Source: UBA5704 sp036264355 (GTDB lineage Bacteria; Acidobacteriota; Thermoanaerobaculia; Multivoradales; UBA5704). From it: a stretch of 64,000 nt of DNA. Below, piece after piece: positions 29,818-37,665 of this stretch (position 1 is the stretch's first letter; every line of letters begins with the position of its first letter). The stretch is taken from positions 8,072 to 72,071 of the forward strand of contig DATARD010000062.1 of assembly GCA_036264355.1 (NCBI GenBank), written 5' to 3'. The translations under genes were made by a program, and so were the position numbers. Under the pieces are notes generated by a model. That model saw only the letters and a list, made by a program, of their open reading frames with translations. It was not told the DNA's origin and searched no databases.

Positions 29818-30152
29818 GATTCGTCTTCGTCCTCGGCGGGCACGGCCTCGAGCTTCAGGGGCATCTCGTGCTCCCGGGCTTCATCGGTCGCTTCCGCGAC
29901 TTTCGTCTCCGCCACGTCTTTCGTGTACACACCCGCGACGCCGACTCCCTTGTGATGGACCTGGAGCATGATGTGGTTGGCTTCCGCGTCCGATTTGCGG
30001 AAGTGCTTGACCAGGACGTACACGACGAAGTCCATGGTCGTGAAGTCATCATTGTAGATCAGCACCTTCCAGCGCCTGGGGCGCTGCGTCTTCTTGCGCT
30101 CCGCGACGGCGAGGTCGGTGTCGCTGCGGTCCTGCTCGGAGGGGTGTCCCAT
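29814..30152 (-). CDS. clpS: ATP-dependent Clp protease adaptor ClpS
   Basis: ClpS binds N-degron substrates and delivers them to ClpA. The 112-aa form from ATG 30152 has a charged, disordered N-terminus, then the ClpS core: RRWKVLIYNDDFTTMDFV, where YNDD and the TMDFV region line the N-degron pocket, followed by HHKGVGVAGVYTKDVAETK. A longer open frame up to 30335 overlaps the FKBP gene and would add about 60 residues of biased composition, so it is rejected. No strong Shine-Dalgarno. The stop overlaps clpA by 4 bp; the FKBP gene ends 8 nt upstream, so all three may form one operon. Confidence 0.93.
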
Positions 30153-30160
30153 CGGAATCG

Positions 30161-30760
30161 TTACTCTGCGGCTCCCGGCGGCTTGGCCGGCGGGGTGCGT
30201 GGATTGGGCAACCGGCTCTCCGCCGGTCTTATTCCGAACAGCTCGCACTCGATGACGAGCACCGAGTTCGGTCCCAGGACCTCGCCGCGCCCGGCTTCGC
30301 CGAATGCCAGCGCCGGCGGCAGCCAGATCCGCCACTTGGCGAACACCGGCATGAGCTGAACCGCCGCCGCGAAACCGTCGATGAGCTCGTCGGTGCGCAC
30401 CGTGATCGGCGCGCCGGAATCCATCACCGGCAGCTTGGTGCCGTCGGTCCGCGACCAGGTGAACCTGATCGTTACCTTGTCGGTCGCGCTCGGCGTCGGT
30501 CCGTTCCCCGGCTTCAGGATCTCGTATTGCAGCCCCTTGAACGTGGTGAAGACACCGGGCCGCTTGCCGTTGGCCGCCAGGAACGCCTCGCTCTCCTTCA
30601 GGTTCTTGGCCGCCAGCGTCTTCCGCTCAGCGTCGCTCAACGGGGGCTTCGAGGGTGTCGCAGCGGGTGGAGGAGGCGGCTGGGTGCTCTGGGTGCCTTG
30701 GGCGAGGGCCGCGCCGGCAAGGAAAAGAAAGCCGAGAAGGATGGTAGATCTCTGCAACAT
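30161..30760 (-). CDS. Secreted FKBP-type peptidyl-prolyl isomerase
   Basis: A 199-aa protein with a clear signal peptide (MLQRSTILLGFLFLAGAALA) and a Pro/Gln-rich linker, followed by an FkpA-like helical segment (SDAERKTLAAKNLKESEAFL) and the FKBP domain: GLQYEILKPGNGPTPSATD, then ELIDGFAAAVQLMPVFAKW and the pocket-like PPALAFGEAG. It ends with a Pro-rich tail. Predicted role: periplasmic folding of exported proteins. The start at 30760 is chosen for the signal peptide and because a -10 box lies 7 nt upstream; the open frame extends to 30916 through a REP-like repeat and is not credible. Followed by clpS. Confidence 0.88.
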   Translation of the reverse strand: MLQRSTILLGFLFLAGAALAQGTQSTQPPPPPAATPSKPPLSDAERKTLAAKNLKESEAFLAANGKRPGVFTTFKGLQYEILKPGNGPTPSATDKVTIRFTWSRTDGTKLPVMDSGAPITVRTDELIDGFAAAVQLMPVFAKWRIWLPPALAFGEAGRGEVLGPNSVLVIECELFGIRPAESRLPNPRTPPAKPPGAAE

Positions 30761-30767
30761 GGCTTCT

Positions 30768-30773
30768 ATCTTA
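30768..30773 (-). promoter_or_regulatory. -10 box TAAGAT, 7 nt before the FKBP ATG
   Basis: On the minus strand TAAGAT is followed by 7 nt and the ATG at 30760, with no Shine-Dalgarno. Same arrangement as at 4695-4707; likely leaderless. Confidence 0.4.
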
Positions 30774-30787
30774 GCGCGCCGCGGGGC

Positions 30788-30842
30788 CCTCACCCCGGCC
30801 CCTCTCCCGGCTCCCCCCGCCCTTTCCCCGGGAGAGGGGAGA
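30788..30842. repeat. REP-like palindromic element, intergenic copy
   Basis: CCCCTCTCCC (30799-30808) pairs with GGGAGAGGGG (30830-30839) and is preceded by CCTCACCCC, as in the copy inside the NRPS gene (12229-12283). It lies between the FKBP and TonB-receptor genes. A second dispersed-looking hairpin, CCCAGGGC-AAC-GCCCTGGG (30907-30925), follows. Confidence 0.7.
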
Positions 30843-30964
30843 AAGGCTCTGTCCCAGGGCGCTGCCTCGGGTGGGGGGAAGGGCCGAAGGCTCGGGGTTT
30901 CCTTAGCCCAGGGCAACGCCCTGGGTTGGGAGGGCGGCTCGCCTCAAAAGCTCTCCCGCGCGCT

Positions 30965-30991
30965 GAGGTGGTCGCAAAATGCGACCACCTC
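30965..30991 (-). terminator. Perfect hairpin just after the TonB-receptor stop
   Basis: GAGGTGGTCGC (30965-30975), 5-nt loop, GCGACCACCTC (30981-30991): an 11-bp perfect stem 2 nt past the receptor stop codon. No U-tract, so it may be an mRNA 3' stabiliser or a Rho-linked end instead of an intrinsic terminator. Confidence 0.55.
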
Positions 30992-30993
30992 GC

Positions 30994-33024
30994 TCACCGT
31001 TCGAGCCGCAATCCCGCCCGCACCGTCCGCGGCGGACCGATCGAGCGCAGCGGCGTGCGTGCGATGTCGTAGCGCTCGTGGGCCAGGTTCTCCCCGGCGG
31101 CGAAGACGGAGAGACCGCGGAGTCGAGCGCCGAGGGATCTGGAGAGGAAGGCGTCGACCGTGGCGTAGCTGCGCAGCAGGAAGACGTTCTGGTCGTCGTC
31201 GTATTGCCCGCCGGTCCAGCGCGCCTGGAGAGCGGCGGAGACGAGGCGGGGATCGTCGAAACGGATCTGCAACGTGGCCTGGTTGCGTGGCACCTGGGCC
31301 AGGCGCAGCCCTTCGAGAGCGGGCGCGGCCGGCGCGCTCACCACCCGCGCGTCGGAGAGCAGCCAGCCCGCGGTGACCGTCCAGCGGTCGCTCGCTCGCG
31401 CCGTCATCTCGGCCTCGATGCCTCGTGACCGGGTGCTTCCGAGGTTCTGCCGCTGCCGGGTGATCAGGCTCGGTGTTGTGGTGAGCGTCACGTTCGCGAC
31501 CGTCTGATCGACGTCCATCCAGAACAGCGTTCCGCGCGCCGTTACCCGGCCACCCAGGCTGGAGTAGAGCGCGCCGGTTTCACCGCCGGTCAGCCGCTCG
31601 GGGCGCAGATTGGCATTCGCCACGGTGAGCACATTGCCCACCCGGAACGCGCGGTACAACTCGTTGAGCGTCGGCGCGCGGAACGCCTTGTAGGCCGACG
31701 CCGTCCAGGCCCAGCGATCCGTCGCCTGGAAGAGCAGCGAGGCGCGCGGGCTGAATGCCGACTCGTCGCGGCGCGGCAGATGGATCGCGTCGTTGGTCCA
31801 GGAATCGAAACGGCCGCCCACCGTCAACGACAGGCGCGGCGCCAGGCGGGCCACATCCTCTAGATAGGCGCCGCCGGTGCGCTGCCGTCCTCCCGCCGCC
31901 ACGAACGTGGGCGCGCCGCTGCCGAAGACCACCTCGTCGCTCGTGCCGTCGACCTGCCGCACCTCGACGCCGCCCACCAGCGCGTGATGGTCCGTTACCG
32001 GCCGCGACCACTGGAGACTGCCGCCCGCCGTCGTCGCCGGCACGCTCTGCAAGCGGGTCAAGCGCTCGCTCGCCCGATCCGCCGCCACCGAGGAGAACCC
32101 CTGGTGGTACTCCTGGTCGCCGCTCCAGCCGCGCAGTGAGAAGAATCCGCCGCCCGCGGGAACATCGCCGCCCGCGCTCCACTGCCGGATCACGCTGTCG
32201 TTGGTCTGTAACGGCGTGCCGTTCGTCCGGTCTTCCGAATAGCGCGAGCCGCGCACGAACCACCGCCCGTTCCCCTCGCCCACCGCGCGCTCCACCGTCG
32301 CCTCAACGCTCCGGTGCTGCGATCCGGCCGGCGTATCCACCGGCCCGCGGTCCGCCGGGTCCACCATCACATATCCGTCCGTGCGCGACCCTTCCGCCGC
32401 GACGCTCGCGCCCCAGCGATCCCACGAGTCGGCCGCGAAGAGCGAGCCGTCGGCGCTGTGGAGCTGCCCTGCCGAGGCTTCGGCGACCACCGCCGGCCCG
32501 CGCGCCGCGCGGCGGATGAGCTGCACCACGCCGCCGAGGGCCGTGCTGCCATAGAGATCCGAGCCGGCGCCACGCAGCACCTCGATCCGTTCGAGCTCGG
32601 CTCGCGGCACCCGTCCCCAGGCGATCCAGCCGCCAAATGGGTCGTTGAGCGGAATGCCGTCCGCCAGCACCAGCGCCCGGCTCGCGCCGCTCGCGCCCAG
32701 TCCGCGCAGCGACACCCCCTGCGTGGTCGGATTCGCAAAGCGGCTGCCCGAGCGGCGGAACAGGCTGAACCCCGGCACCTGGCGCAACGCATCGTCCACC
32801 GTCGGAGCCGCGCTCGCCGCCAGATCCGCCGCGGACACCACCGCCACGCTCGCCGCCGTGTCCCCCAGCCGCTGCTCACTGCGCGTCGCGGTGACCGTCA
32901 CCGTGTCAGCGACCGCGGGAATCGGATCGGGAGGCTCCGCGGCGCCCGCCATGCCCGCCAAGAGAAGGAGGACGAGCACCGCCATCCAGCCGCTCCGCAG
33001 ACGACAATTCGGCACGCTTCGCAT
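30994..33024 (-). CDS. TonB-dependent outer-membrane receptor
   Basis: A 676-aa outer-membrane active transporter. A signal peptide (WMAVLVLLLLAGMAGA) is followed by a TonB box-like DTVTVTATR, a plug domain (VVSAADLAASAAPTVDDAL, then VSLRGLGASGASRALVLADG with IPLNDPFGGW) and a 22-strand-type barrel rich in alternating aromatic residues. The plug resembles BtuB/FepA-like receptors, but the ligand (cobalamin, siderophore or other) cannot be told. The start at 33024 is chosen because the signal peptide begins there; the open frame to 33444 runs through the divergent gene. It has no SD and is followed by a perfect hairpin. No riboswitch motif was found in its 163-nt upstream region. Confidence 0.87.
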   Translation of the reverse strand: MRSVPNCRLRSGWMAVLVLLLLAGMAGAAEPPDPIPAVADTVTVTATRSEQRLGDTAASVAVVSAADLAASAAPTVDDALRQVPGFSLFRRSGSRFANPTTQGVSLRGLGASGASRALVLADGIPLNDPFGGWIAWGRVPRAELERIEVLRGAGSDLYGSTALGGVVQLIRRAARGPAVVAEASAGQLHSADGSLFAADSWDRWGASVAAEGSRTDGYVMVDPADRGPVDTPAGSQHRSVEATVERAVGEGNGRWFVRGSRYSEDRTNGTPLQTNDSVIRQWSAGGDVPAGGGFFSLRGWSGDQEYHQGFSSVAADRASERLTRLQSVPATTAGGSLQWSRPVTDHHALVGGVEVRQVDGTSDEVVFGSGAPTFVAAGGRQRTGGAYLEDVARLAPRLSLTVGGRFDSWTNDAIHLPRRDESAFSPRASLLFQATDRWAWTASAYKAFRAPTLNELYRAFRVGNVLTVANANLRPERLTGGETGALYSSLGGRVTARGTLFWMDVDQTVANVTLTTTPSLITRQRQNLGSTRSRGIEAEMTARASDRWTVTAGWLLSDARVVSAPAAPALEGLRLAQVPRNQATLQIRFDDPRLVSAALQARWTGGQYDDDQNVFLLRSYATVDAFLSRSLGARLRGLSVFAAGENLAHERYDIARTPLRSIGPPRTVRAGLRLER

Positions 33025-33187
33025 TCCGACAGCATGACAGAAGGAAGACGAGATCCAGAACCCCCGAGCATGCATGGGGGTGAGGGCTCCCGGACGGCCC
33101 CGACGTTCTGTCTCTGGCACTCGTATTGCTATGCGAAAGACCCGGGCGCTGTCGCCCGCTTCACACGAGAGGACGTAGGACGGTTCG

Positions 33188-33595
33188 ATGTACAGAGACA
33201 ACTCCACGCTCCACAATGTCATCGAAATCTCGTATTCAGGATTGGGGACCGAGGAACAGCTCGTCGTCTCCCTTCTCGAAGCCCACCAGCAGAGCCTCGC
33301 CGCCGCGGGGGTCACGTTACGCGAGACGCAGCGTGGCGCCGTGGCCGGCCGGGTGATCCTCACCGTCGGTCCCGGCGCCGAGATCCACGGCGCGCGCCTG
33401 GTCGCCTGGCTGGAGCGCGAGCTCGCCGCCGCCAACCCGGGCACCGAAATCTACGTCCACCCCTACAGCCTGCCGCGTCCGCTCTTCTTCGAGCTTCCGG
33501 CGGAAGCCGTCGAAGCCCGCCGGCAGCTCCTCGAAGCCGCCCGCAGCCAGCCGCTCCCCGCACTGACCGCCCGCCCGGCGGTCGCCTTCGCCTGA
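33188..33595 (+). CDS. Hypothetical protein, 135 aa
   Basis: I do not recognise this protein. It is soluble, with alternating charged and hydrophobic stretches (LVVSLLEAHQQSLAAAG, VILTVGPGAEIHGARLVAWL) that suggest an alpha/beta fold, then a Pro-rich C-terminus. No signal peptide, Cys or clear motif. AGGACG lies about 10 nt before ATG 33188. It is divergent from the TonB receptor and followed by a strong hairpin, so it is likely monocistronic. Confidence 0.55.
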   Translation: MYRDNSTLHNVIEISYSGLGTEEQLVVSLLEAHQQSLAAAGVTLRETQRGAVAGRVILTVGPGAEIHGARLVAWLERELAAANPGTEIYVHPYSLPRPLFFELPAEAVEARRQLLEAARSQPLPALTARPAVAFA

Positions 33596-33612
33596 CCCGC
33601 ACGATGCACGGA

Positions 33613-33649
33613 TCGCAAGGACCTCAAGAACTCCTTGAGGTCCTTGCGA
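33613..33649. terminator. 16-bp perfect hairpin between convergent genes
   Basis: TCGCAAGGACCTCAAG (33613-33628), loop AACTC, then its exact complement (33634-33649). Placed between the hypothetical gene at 33188 and the convergent queA-like gene, it probably ends transcription both ways; no T-run follows on either side. Confidence 0.65.
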
Positions 33650-33713
33650 CCGCCCTCCGAAATGGGACGACGCCCATCTGGAATGTGGTAGCTCGCTTCC
33701 CGGTGCGGCAGGA

Positions 33714-34772
33714 TCACTGGGCGCCTGCGCCGCCTCCGAGCAGCTGGTGGCTGTCCCCGAACTCGTGCCAGAGGTACCCGCCGCGTACCGCCTCTTCGTA
33801 GCCCGCCCGGACCAGCTCGCGCGGCGCGATGGCGTAGAGCATCGCGAGATGGCTGGCGAGCGGATCGTGCAGGCCGGTGATGAGGCCGTCGACGCTTTGC
33901 ACCGGGCGGCCTGGGTGGATGAGGAGCCGCGTCAGCCCCGCAGCAGGACGCACCCTCTCGCCGTCCCATGCCGACTCCAGGGCGCGCACGACGGTGGTGC
34001 CGACGGCAATGACCGGATGGCCTTCACGGCGCGCCGCGGTCACCGCGTCCGCCGTCTGCCGCGGCACTTCGAAGGGCTCGGCCTGGAGCACCTGCTCTTC
34101 GAGGTCTCCCGCCGTCAGCTCGTGGCTGGAGACTCCGGCGTGGAGCGTCACGCCGGCGAGGGCGATCCCCTTGGCGCGGAGCGCGTCCACCACGCGCGCT
34201 GTGAAGGGTCGGCCCGCGGAGGGCATCTCGGCGCTTCCCGCCGCTCGCGCGAAGAGGGTCTGATAGGCCGCGAGCGGCGGATAGGGCGATTCGAGATAGC
34301 CATAGTGGATGGGCGTGCAGGCGTGCTCCATGGCTTGCCGGAGATCTCCTTCGGCGCGGAGGAACCAGAGGCGCGGCAGCCCTGGATGCGGCGCGACGAG
34401 ACGGCCGGGCAGATCGCCGCCGAGCGTGAGGACATCGCCCGCCTCCAACGGCAGCGGACCGGGCTCCGCCGCGCTCGGCCGCGGCTCCACCAGGTACAGC
34501 CCGCCGCCGTAGGACGCCGAGACGTTCACCACGAGCGGACCGAGATGAGGGTGATGGGCCGGCAGGCTCGCCGGCAGCGTCGCGCTGGTGTTGACCACCA
34601 GCAGCGTGCCCGGCGCGAGGAAACGGGGGAGGTCGCGGAAGCGTGCGTGCTCGTGTCCTCTTTCGGTCGAGATGAGCAGGCGCACCTCGTCACGCTTGAG
34701 GCCGCGGCGCTCGGGAGGTCCTCCCGCCTGGAGTGCCGGCGGGCGGTCGAAGTCGAGCTCCGATGTCTTCAT
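33714..34772 (-). CDS. queA: QueA-like S-adenosylmethionine:tRNA ribosyltransferase-isomerase
   Basis: QueA transfers and rearranges the ribosyl part of SAM onto 7-aminomethyl-7-deazaguanine in tRNA to give epoxyqueuosine. The 352-aa protein has family signatures: an N-terminal ELDFDRPPAL, VVNTSATLPASL, a central EMPSAGRPFTARVVDAL, TLHAGVSSHEL and PVIAVGTTVVRALESA, then GLITGLHDP near the end. Several motifs differ from classical QueA (for example HAGVSS where HVGLGTF is usual), so it could be a paralogue with altered substrate. It begins in an ATGA overlap with the SDR gene upstream; the two are translationally coupled, an unusual pairing. No other queuosine gene is present. Confidence 0.75.
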   Translation of the reverse strand: MKTSELDFDRPPALQAGGPPERRGLKRDEVRLLISTERGHEHARFRDLPRFLAPGTLLVVNTSATLPASLPAHHPHLGPLVVNVSASYGGGLYLVEPRPSAAEPGPLPLEAGDVLTLGGDLPGRLVAPHPGLPRLWFLRAEGDLRQAMEHACTPIHYGYLESPYPPLAAYQTLFARAAGSAEMPSAGRPFTARVVDALRAKGIALAGVTLHAGVSSHELTAGDLEEQVLQAEPFEVPRQTADAVTAARREGHPVIAVGTTVVRALESAWDGERVRPAAGLTRLLIHPGRPVQSVDGLITGLHDPLASHLAMLYAIAPRELVRAGYEEAVRGGYLWHEFGDSHQLLGGGAGAQ

Positions 34773-35521
34773 ACGCTCACCTCCTCCGGGGTCGTCTCAG
34801 GCACTGCCGCTACGTTCACCTCCCAGCGGTCGTCCTGCGCCCGGTAGCGGCCGCCGGTCACCGCCGCGCGCGGCTGGCCGAAGAGCCAGGCCCAGAAGGG
34901 GAGCGTCACCTCCGGCAGCGGCCGGTCGGAGATGTCTTCGCCCGGGAAGGCGTCCTGGTGCATCCGCGTGCGCAGATCACCCGGATCGACCGCGACGACT
35001 CCGATCCCTGGAAGCTCGTTGGCGAGGGTCGCGCTCGCGAGGTCGAGAGCCGCCTTGGTGAGGCCGTAGCCGCCCCATCCCGGATAGCCGCCGCGCGCCG
35101 CGTCGCTCGAAATGTTCACCACCAGGCCGCCGCTCGCGCTGAGGAGCGGCAGCGCCTCCCGCACGAGAGCGATCGGCGCCGCGACGTTGATGCGGAACGC
35201 CTCTTCGAGAACATCCATCGGATAGCCGGCGAGCGGCGGCAGAGGCGTCGCGCCGAGCGTCGAGGCGTTGTTGAAGAGAATGTCGAGCCGGCCGAGCGCG
35301 TGTGCGGCTTCCGCGAGGCGGCGGCGGTGCGCCGGGTCGGCGACGTCGCCGGCGAGAGCGATCACCCGCCCGCCGTGCCGGCGCAGCTCCCGTTCCGCCG
35401 CGGCGAGGTCTTCCTGCCCGCGGGCGGTGAGGATCAGTCCATATCCCTGGGCGGCGAGAAAACCGGCAACGGTGCGGCCCAGCCCCCGGCTGGCTCCCGT
35501 GATCAGTGCTGTGCGATCCAT
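34769..35521 (-). CDS. Short-chain dehydrogenase/reductase (SDR)
   Basis: A 250-aa classical SDR using NAD(P)H. Rossmann signature TGASRGLGRTV at residues 8-18, NNAS at the end of beta-4, catalytic Ser in VVNISSDAARGG and YGLTK with the catalytic Tyr and Lys, then VDPGDLRTRM. Start 35521 is chosen because AAAGGA lies about 8 nt upstream; an ATG at 35530 overlaps that Shine-Dalgarno. The C-terminal about 55 residues are longer than usual. Coupled to the downstream queA-like gene by an ATGA overlap. Substrate unknown. Confidence 0.85.
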   Translation of the reverse strand: MDRTALITGASRGLGRTVAGFLAAQGYGLILTARGQEDLAAAERELRRHGGRVIALAGDVADPAHRRRLAEAAHALGRLDILFNNASTLGATPLPPLAGYPMDVLEEAFRINVAAPIALVREALPLLSASGGLVVNISSDAARGGYPGWGGYGLTKAALDLASATLANELPGIGVVAVDPGDLRTRMHQDAFPGEDISDRPLPEVTLPFWAWLFGQPRAAVTGGRYRAQDDRWEVNVAAVPETTPEEVSV

Positions 35522-35631
35522 GAGGTCCATCCTTTCTGTCCACCACCAAGAATAGGGATCGCCGCCGCCGCGCGCATCGGGCGGGAGACCGGGACGACAC
35601 CTGGACGAAAGGACAGGAGCGGAGCGGTGGA

Positions 35632-36012
35632 TCACCGCGGCAGCAGCTCGCGCATCTGCGGATACAGAGGCGTGAGAGACGCGATGTCGCAGGAGGTCGC
35701 GGTCAGGGTGTACGTGGTATGGAAGTCCTCATAGCTCCGGCCACGCCACAGGCGTCCAGCCGGGTCGATGACGAGGGAGTGGCCGACACCGCCGCGGAAG
35801 ACACAGGAGCCATCGGTGCCCGTGAAGATGGTGCAGGTCCAGGGGCGCTCTTCCGGGTGCGCAGCCATGAAGGCCTCGATGTCGCGGACCAGGCGCAGGA
35901 AGAGGACGGGCCGTTCCCCGGGCGGCGCCTGGAGGGTGAGGGCGATCGCGGCACCCAGCATTCCGTCGGCAGGAGAGGTGAGGACAGCCGACTGGAGAGG
36001 CATCCGGGACAT
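35632..36012 (-). CDS. Hypothetical protein, 126 aa
   Basis: Not recognised. It reads as a small globular protein with hydrophobic beta-like stretches (RPVLFLRLVRDIEAFM, GHSLVIDPAGRLWRG) and two Cys. The start at ATG 36012 is supported by a TATGCT box (36024-36019) 6 nt upstream; the longer frame to 36162 would run into the divergent gene. It lies 110 nt upstream of the SDR start on the same strand. Function cannot be inferred. Confidence 0.5.
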   Translation of the reverse strand: MSRMPLQSAVLTSPADGMLGAAIALTLQAPPGERPVLFLRLVRDIEAFMAAHPEERPWTCTIFTGTDGSCVFRGGVGHSLVIDPAGRLWRGRSYEDFHTTYTLTATSCDIASLTPLYPQMRELLPR

Positions 36013-36135
36013 CGGGAAAGCATAGCTTGACGGCTGGCCACGATGAGGATGTAAAAAAGGCCGGCGAGACGCCAGCGCCCCCCTGATTGTATCGTGGAAG
36101 CTTTCAAGGAATTCTGGCGGACTCGGTCGGCGCGA

Positions 36136-36141
36136 GATAAT
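36136..36141 (+). promoter_or_regulatory. -10 box GATAAT, 9 nt before the DUF4062 gene
   Basis: GATAAT within CGAGATAATATG is the only AT-rich hexamer near ATG 36151. No Shine-Dalgarno is present, so the transcript may start within a few bases of the start codon. Confidence 0.4.
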
Positions 36142-36150
36142 ATGTAGCCA

Positions 36151-37074
36151 ATGCTGGAACATCCTGCAAGTCCTGTCCGGATCTATCTCTCGTCGGTCCC
36201 TGGAGATATGACAGGGGAGCGTGAGATCCTGGCGCGCGTCGTTATCCCTGAGCTCGAAGGGCGGGCTGCGGGCCTCGGGCTCACGGTCCTCTTGGTCGAT
36301 CCCGAGGAGAGCTGGGATCTGGCCAGCCGGTTTGCCGAGATCGACACCTGTCGGCTGTTCATCGGCGTCTTGGGGGAGCGCTATGGCGAGGTTGCGCCGC
36401 TTCCTGACGAGCTCCGCGCCCGTCTTTCGAGGCTCTCAGGCCTCGGCGACCGCAGCACGGCTGAGTTTGAGATCCGCTACTCGCTGGAGTCTCCTGAGCT
36501 GGCAGCGCAAAGCTTCTTCTATCTTCGCGATCCGGGGTGCCTGGCGGATCAGCCTGGTTTCCGAGAGCCGAGGCCGGAGGCCGCGGCGAGGCTTACAGAC
36601 CTGCAGGAGTTCCTCCACACCAACCATCGGGGAGCGTTGGTCTCTTATGCATGCTCCTGGAACGACGCGGAGGAGCGGGCCGCGAGGCTGGAGTCCTTTG
36701 CGAGCCGTGTGCTGGAGGATCTCTGGGCGGCTCTGCGCGCCGGGGTGCGGGAAGCGAGCTCTTCTGTGGGACCGGAGCCGGAAGGCCCGACACTAACACC
36801 CGAAAAGCCGCTGCCGCTCCACGAGGATGTCCGGTTCTCCGTCTACAAGCCCCGCGCCATTGCCCCTCTCGCGTGGTACCCACTGCTCATTTTCGCCCAC
36901 TTGGACGAGCTTTCGAGCGAGCTTTCTGCCAAGGACCGGGAGGCGATCCGGGAGATCGAAGACCAGGCTCGTGAGGTGTTCGCCGAGGTGCCGCAGGGGT
37001 TCTCTGAGGGCAGCGAAGACAGTCTGCTTGCCATCCCCGACGAGGCGGAGATGACATTTGTCCCCGAGATGTAG
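36151..37074 (+). CDS. DUF4062 (TIR-like fold) protein, probable conflict-system component
   Basis: A 307-aa protein. Residues about 8-115 match the DUF4062 pattern: RIYLSSVPGDMTGEREIL, then VDPEESWDLA, IDTCRLFIGVLGERYGEV and a following TAEFEIRYSLE. This domain is known N-terminal to STAND/NACHT NTPases and in other signalling or defence proteins; here it stands without an NTPase. Residues about 225-307 start with RFSVYKPRAIAP and contain LLIFAHLDEL, resembling a C-terminal domain I remember from TIR/CHAT-type effector proteins, but it stops abruptly after MTFVPEM, about halfway through. Frame 0 stays open across the stop into the next gene, so a frameshifted fusion is possible. Probably the first gene of a three-gene cluster. 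Confidence 0.65.
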   Translation: MLEHPASPVRIYLSSVPGDMTGEREILARVVIPELEGRAAGLGLTVLLVDPEESWDLASRFAEIDTCRLFIGVLGERYGEVAPLPDELRARLSRLSGLGDRSTAEFEIRYSLESPELAAQSFFYLRDPGCLADQPGFREPRPEAAARLTDLQEFLHTNHRGALVSYACSWNDAEERAARLESFASRVLEDLWAALRAGVREASSSVGPEPEGPTLTPEKPLPLHEDVRFSVYKPRAIAPLAWYPLLIFAHLDELSSELSAKDREAIREIEDQAREVFAEVPQGFSEGSEDSLLAIPDEAEMTFVPEM

Positions 37075-37103
37075 CCGCCGACGCTCCGGCCCCCGCGGCT
37101 CCA

Positions 37104-37643
37104 GTGTCCTTTGGCCCTCTGGCGGAGCCGCGGGCCGCCGGGGCTGAGCAGAGCGAGCCGCCTCGCGAGGCCTCTCCAAGACTGCGGAGCCGTGGCAGGA
37201 AGCTACTTCTGGCGGGCTCGGCGGCTGCCGCGATGCTCGTGGTTTTTCTGGCGATGCCGATGTTCTTCGTTCGGAGTTCTAAGCCTCCTACTAAGCCCAC
37301 CTCCTCCGAGTCCACGCCCCTACCCATTGAAACCGTCACTCTGGGCAGTGAGGTGGACTCGGGCGGAGAGATACCGGTGGCGGCGCAGACGGAAAAGTTC
37401 GCTCCGGGCCAGCCCGTAATCGCCGCGGTTCAGGTCGAGGCCCTGCCGGCGGGAAGTTCCCTGCAGGTACGATGGTTAGGCCCTGAGGGAGCTGTCGTTG
37501 CCGAGGAGCACCAGACTGTTCCGACCGGACCGGGGCACCAGGCCTTCGAGCTGAAGGGCCGTCGACCGCCGGGAGCTTATCGGGCGGAAGTCTGGCTAGA
37601 CGGTCAGAAGATCGCTGAGCGGCGTTTCGAAGTGAAACGGTAG
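37104..37643 (+). CDS. Membrane-anchored protein of unknown function (possibly the C-terminal half of the preceding gene)
   Basis: A 179-aa protein from GTG 37104: a Pro/Ala/Glu-rich cytoplasmic stretch, one membrane helix (about 34-56, KLLLAGSAAAAMLVVFLAM), a Pro/Thr linker and a 90-residue beta-sandwich-like exported domain (FAPGQPVIAAVQVEALPAGS, then RWLGPEGAVVAEE). No ribosome binding site precedes the GTG, and the frame is open back to 36975, so translation may come from a -1 shift near the CCCC run at 37062-37065 in the upstream gene; that would add a linker starting RDVAADAPAPAAP. The exported domain resembles ligand-binding beta domains but is not identified. 22 nt separate it from the next gene. 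Confidence 0.55.
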   Translation: MSFGPLAEPRAAGAEQSEPPREASPRLRSRGRKLLLAGSAAAAMLVVFLAMPMFFVRSSKPPTKPTSSESTPLPIETVTLGSEVDSGGEIPVAAQTEKFAPGQPVIAAVQVEALPAGSSLQVRWLGPEGAVVAEEHQTVPTGPGHQAFELKGRRPPGAYRAEVWLDGQKIAERRFEVKR

Positions 37644-37665
37644 ACTGAGCTCCAGGAGGTGCGTT

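Noticed and set aside
30781..30916. N-terminal extension of the FKBP protein
   Set aside because: It would translate a REP-like repeat ahead of a perfect signal peptide; the -10 box lies downstream of it.
33025..33187. Cobalamin or TPP riboswitch upstream of the TonB receptor
   Set aside because: No conserved B12-box or TPP core was found; only a weak CCCCC/GGGGG stem.
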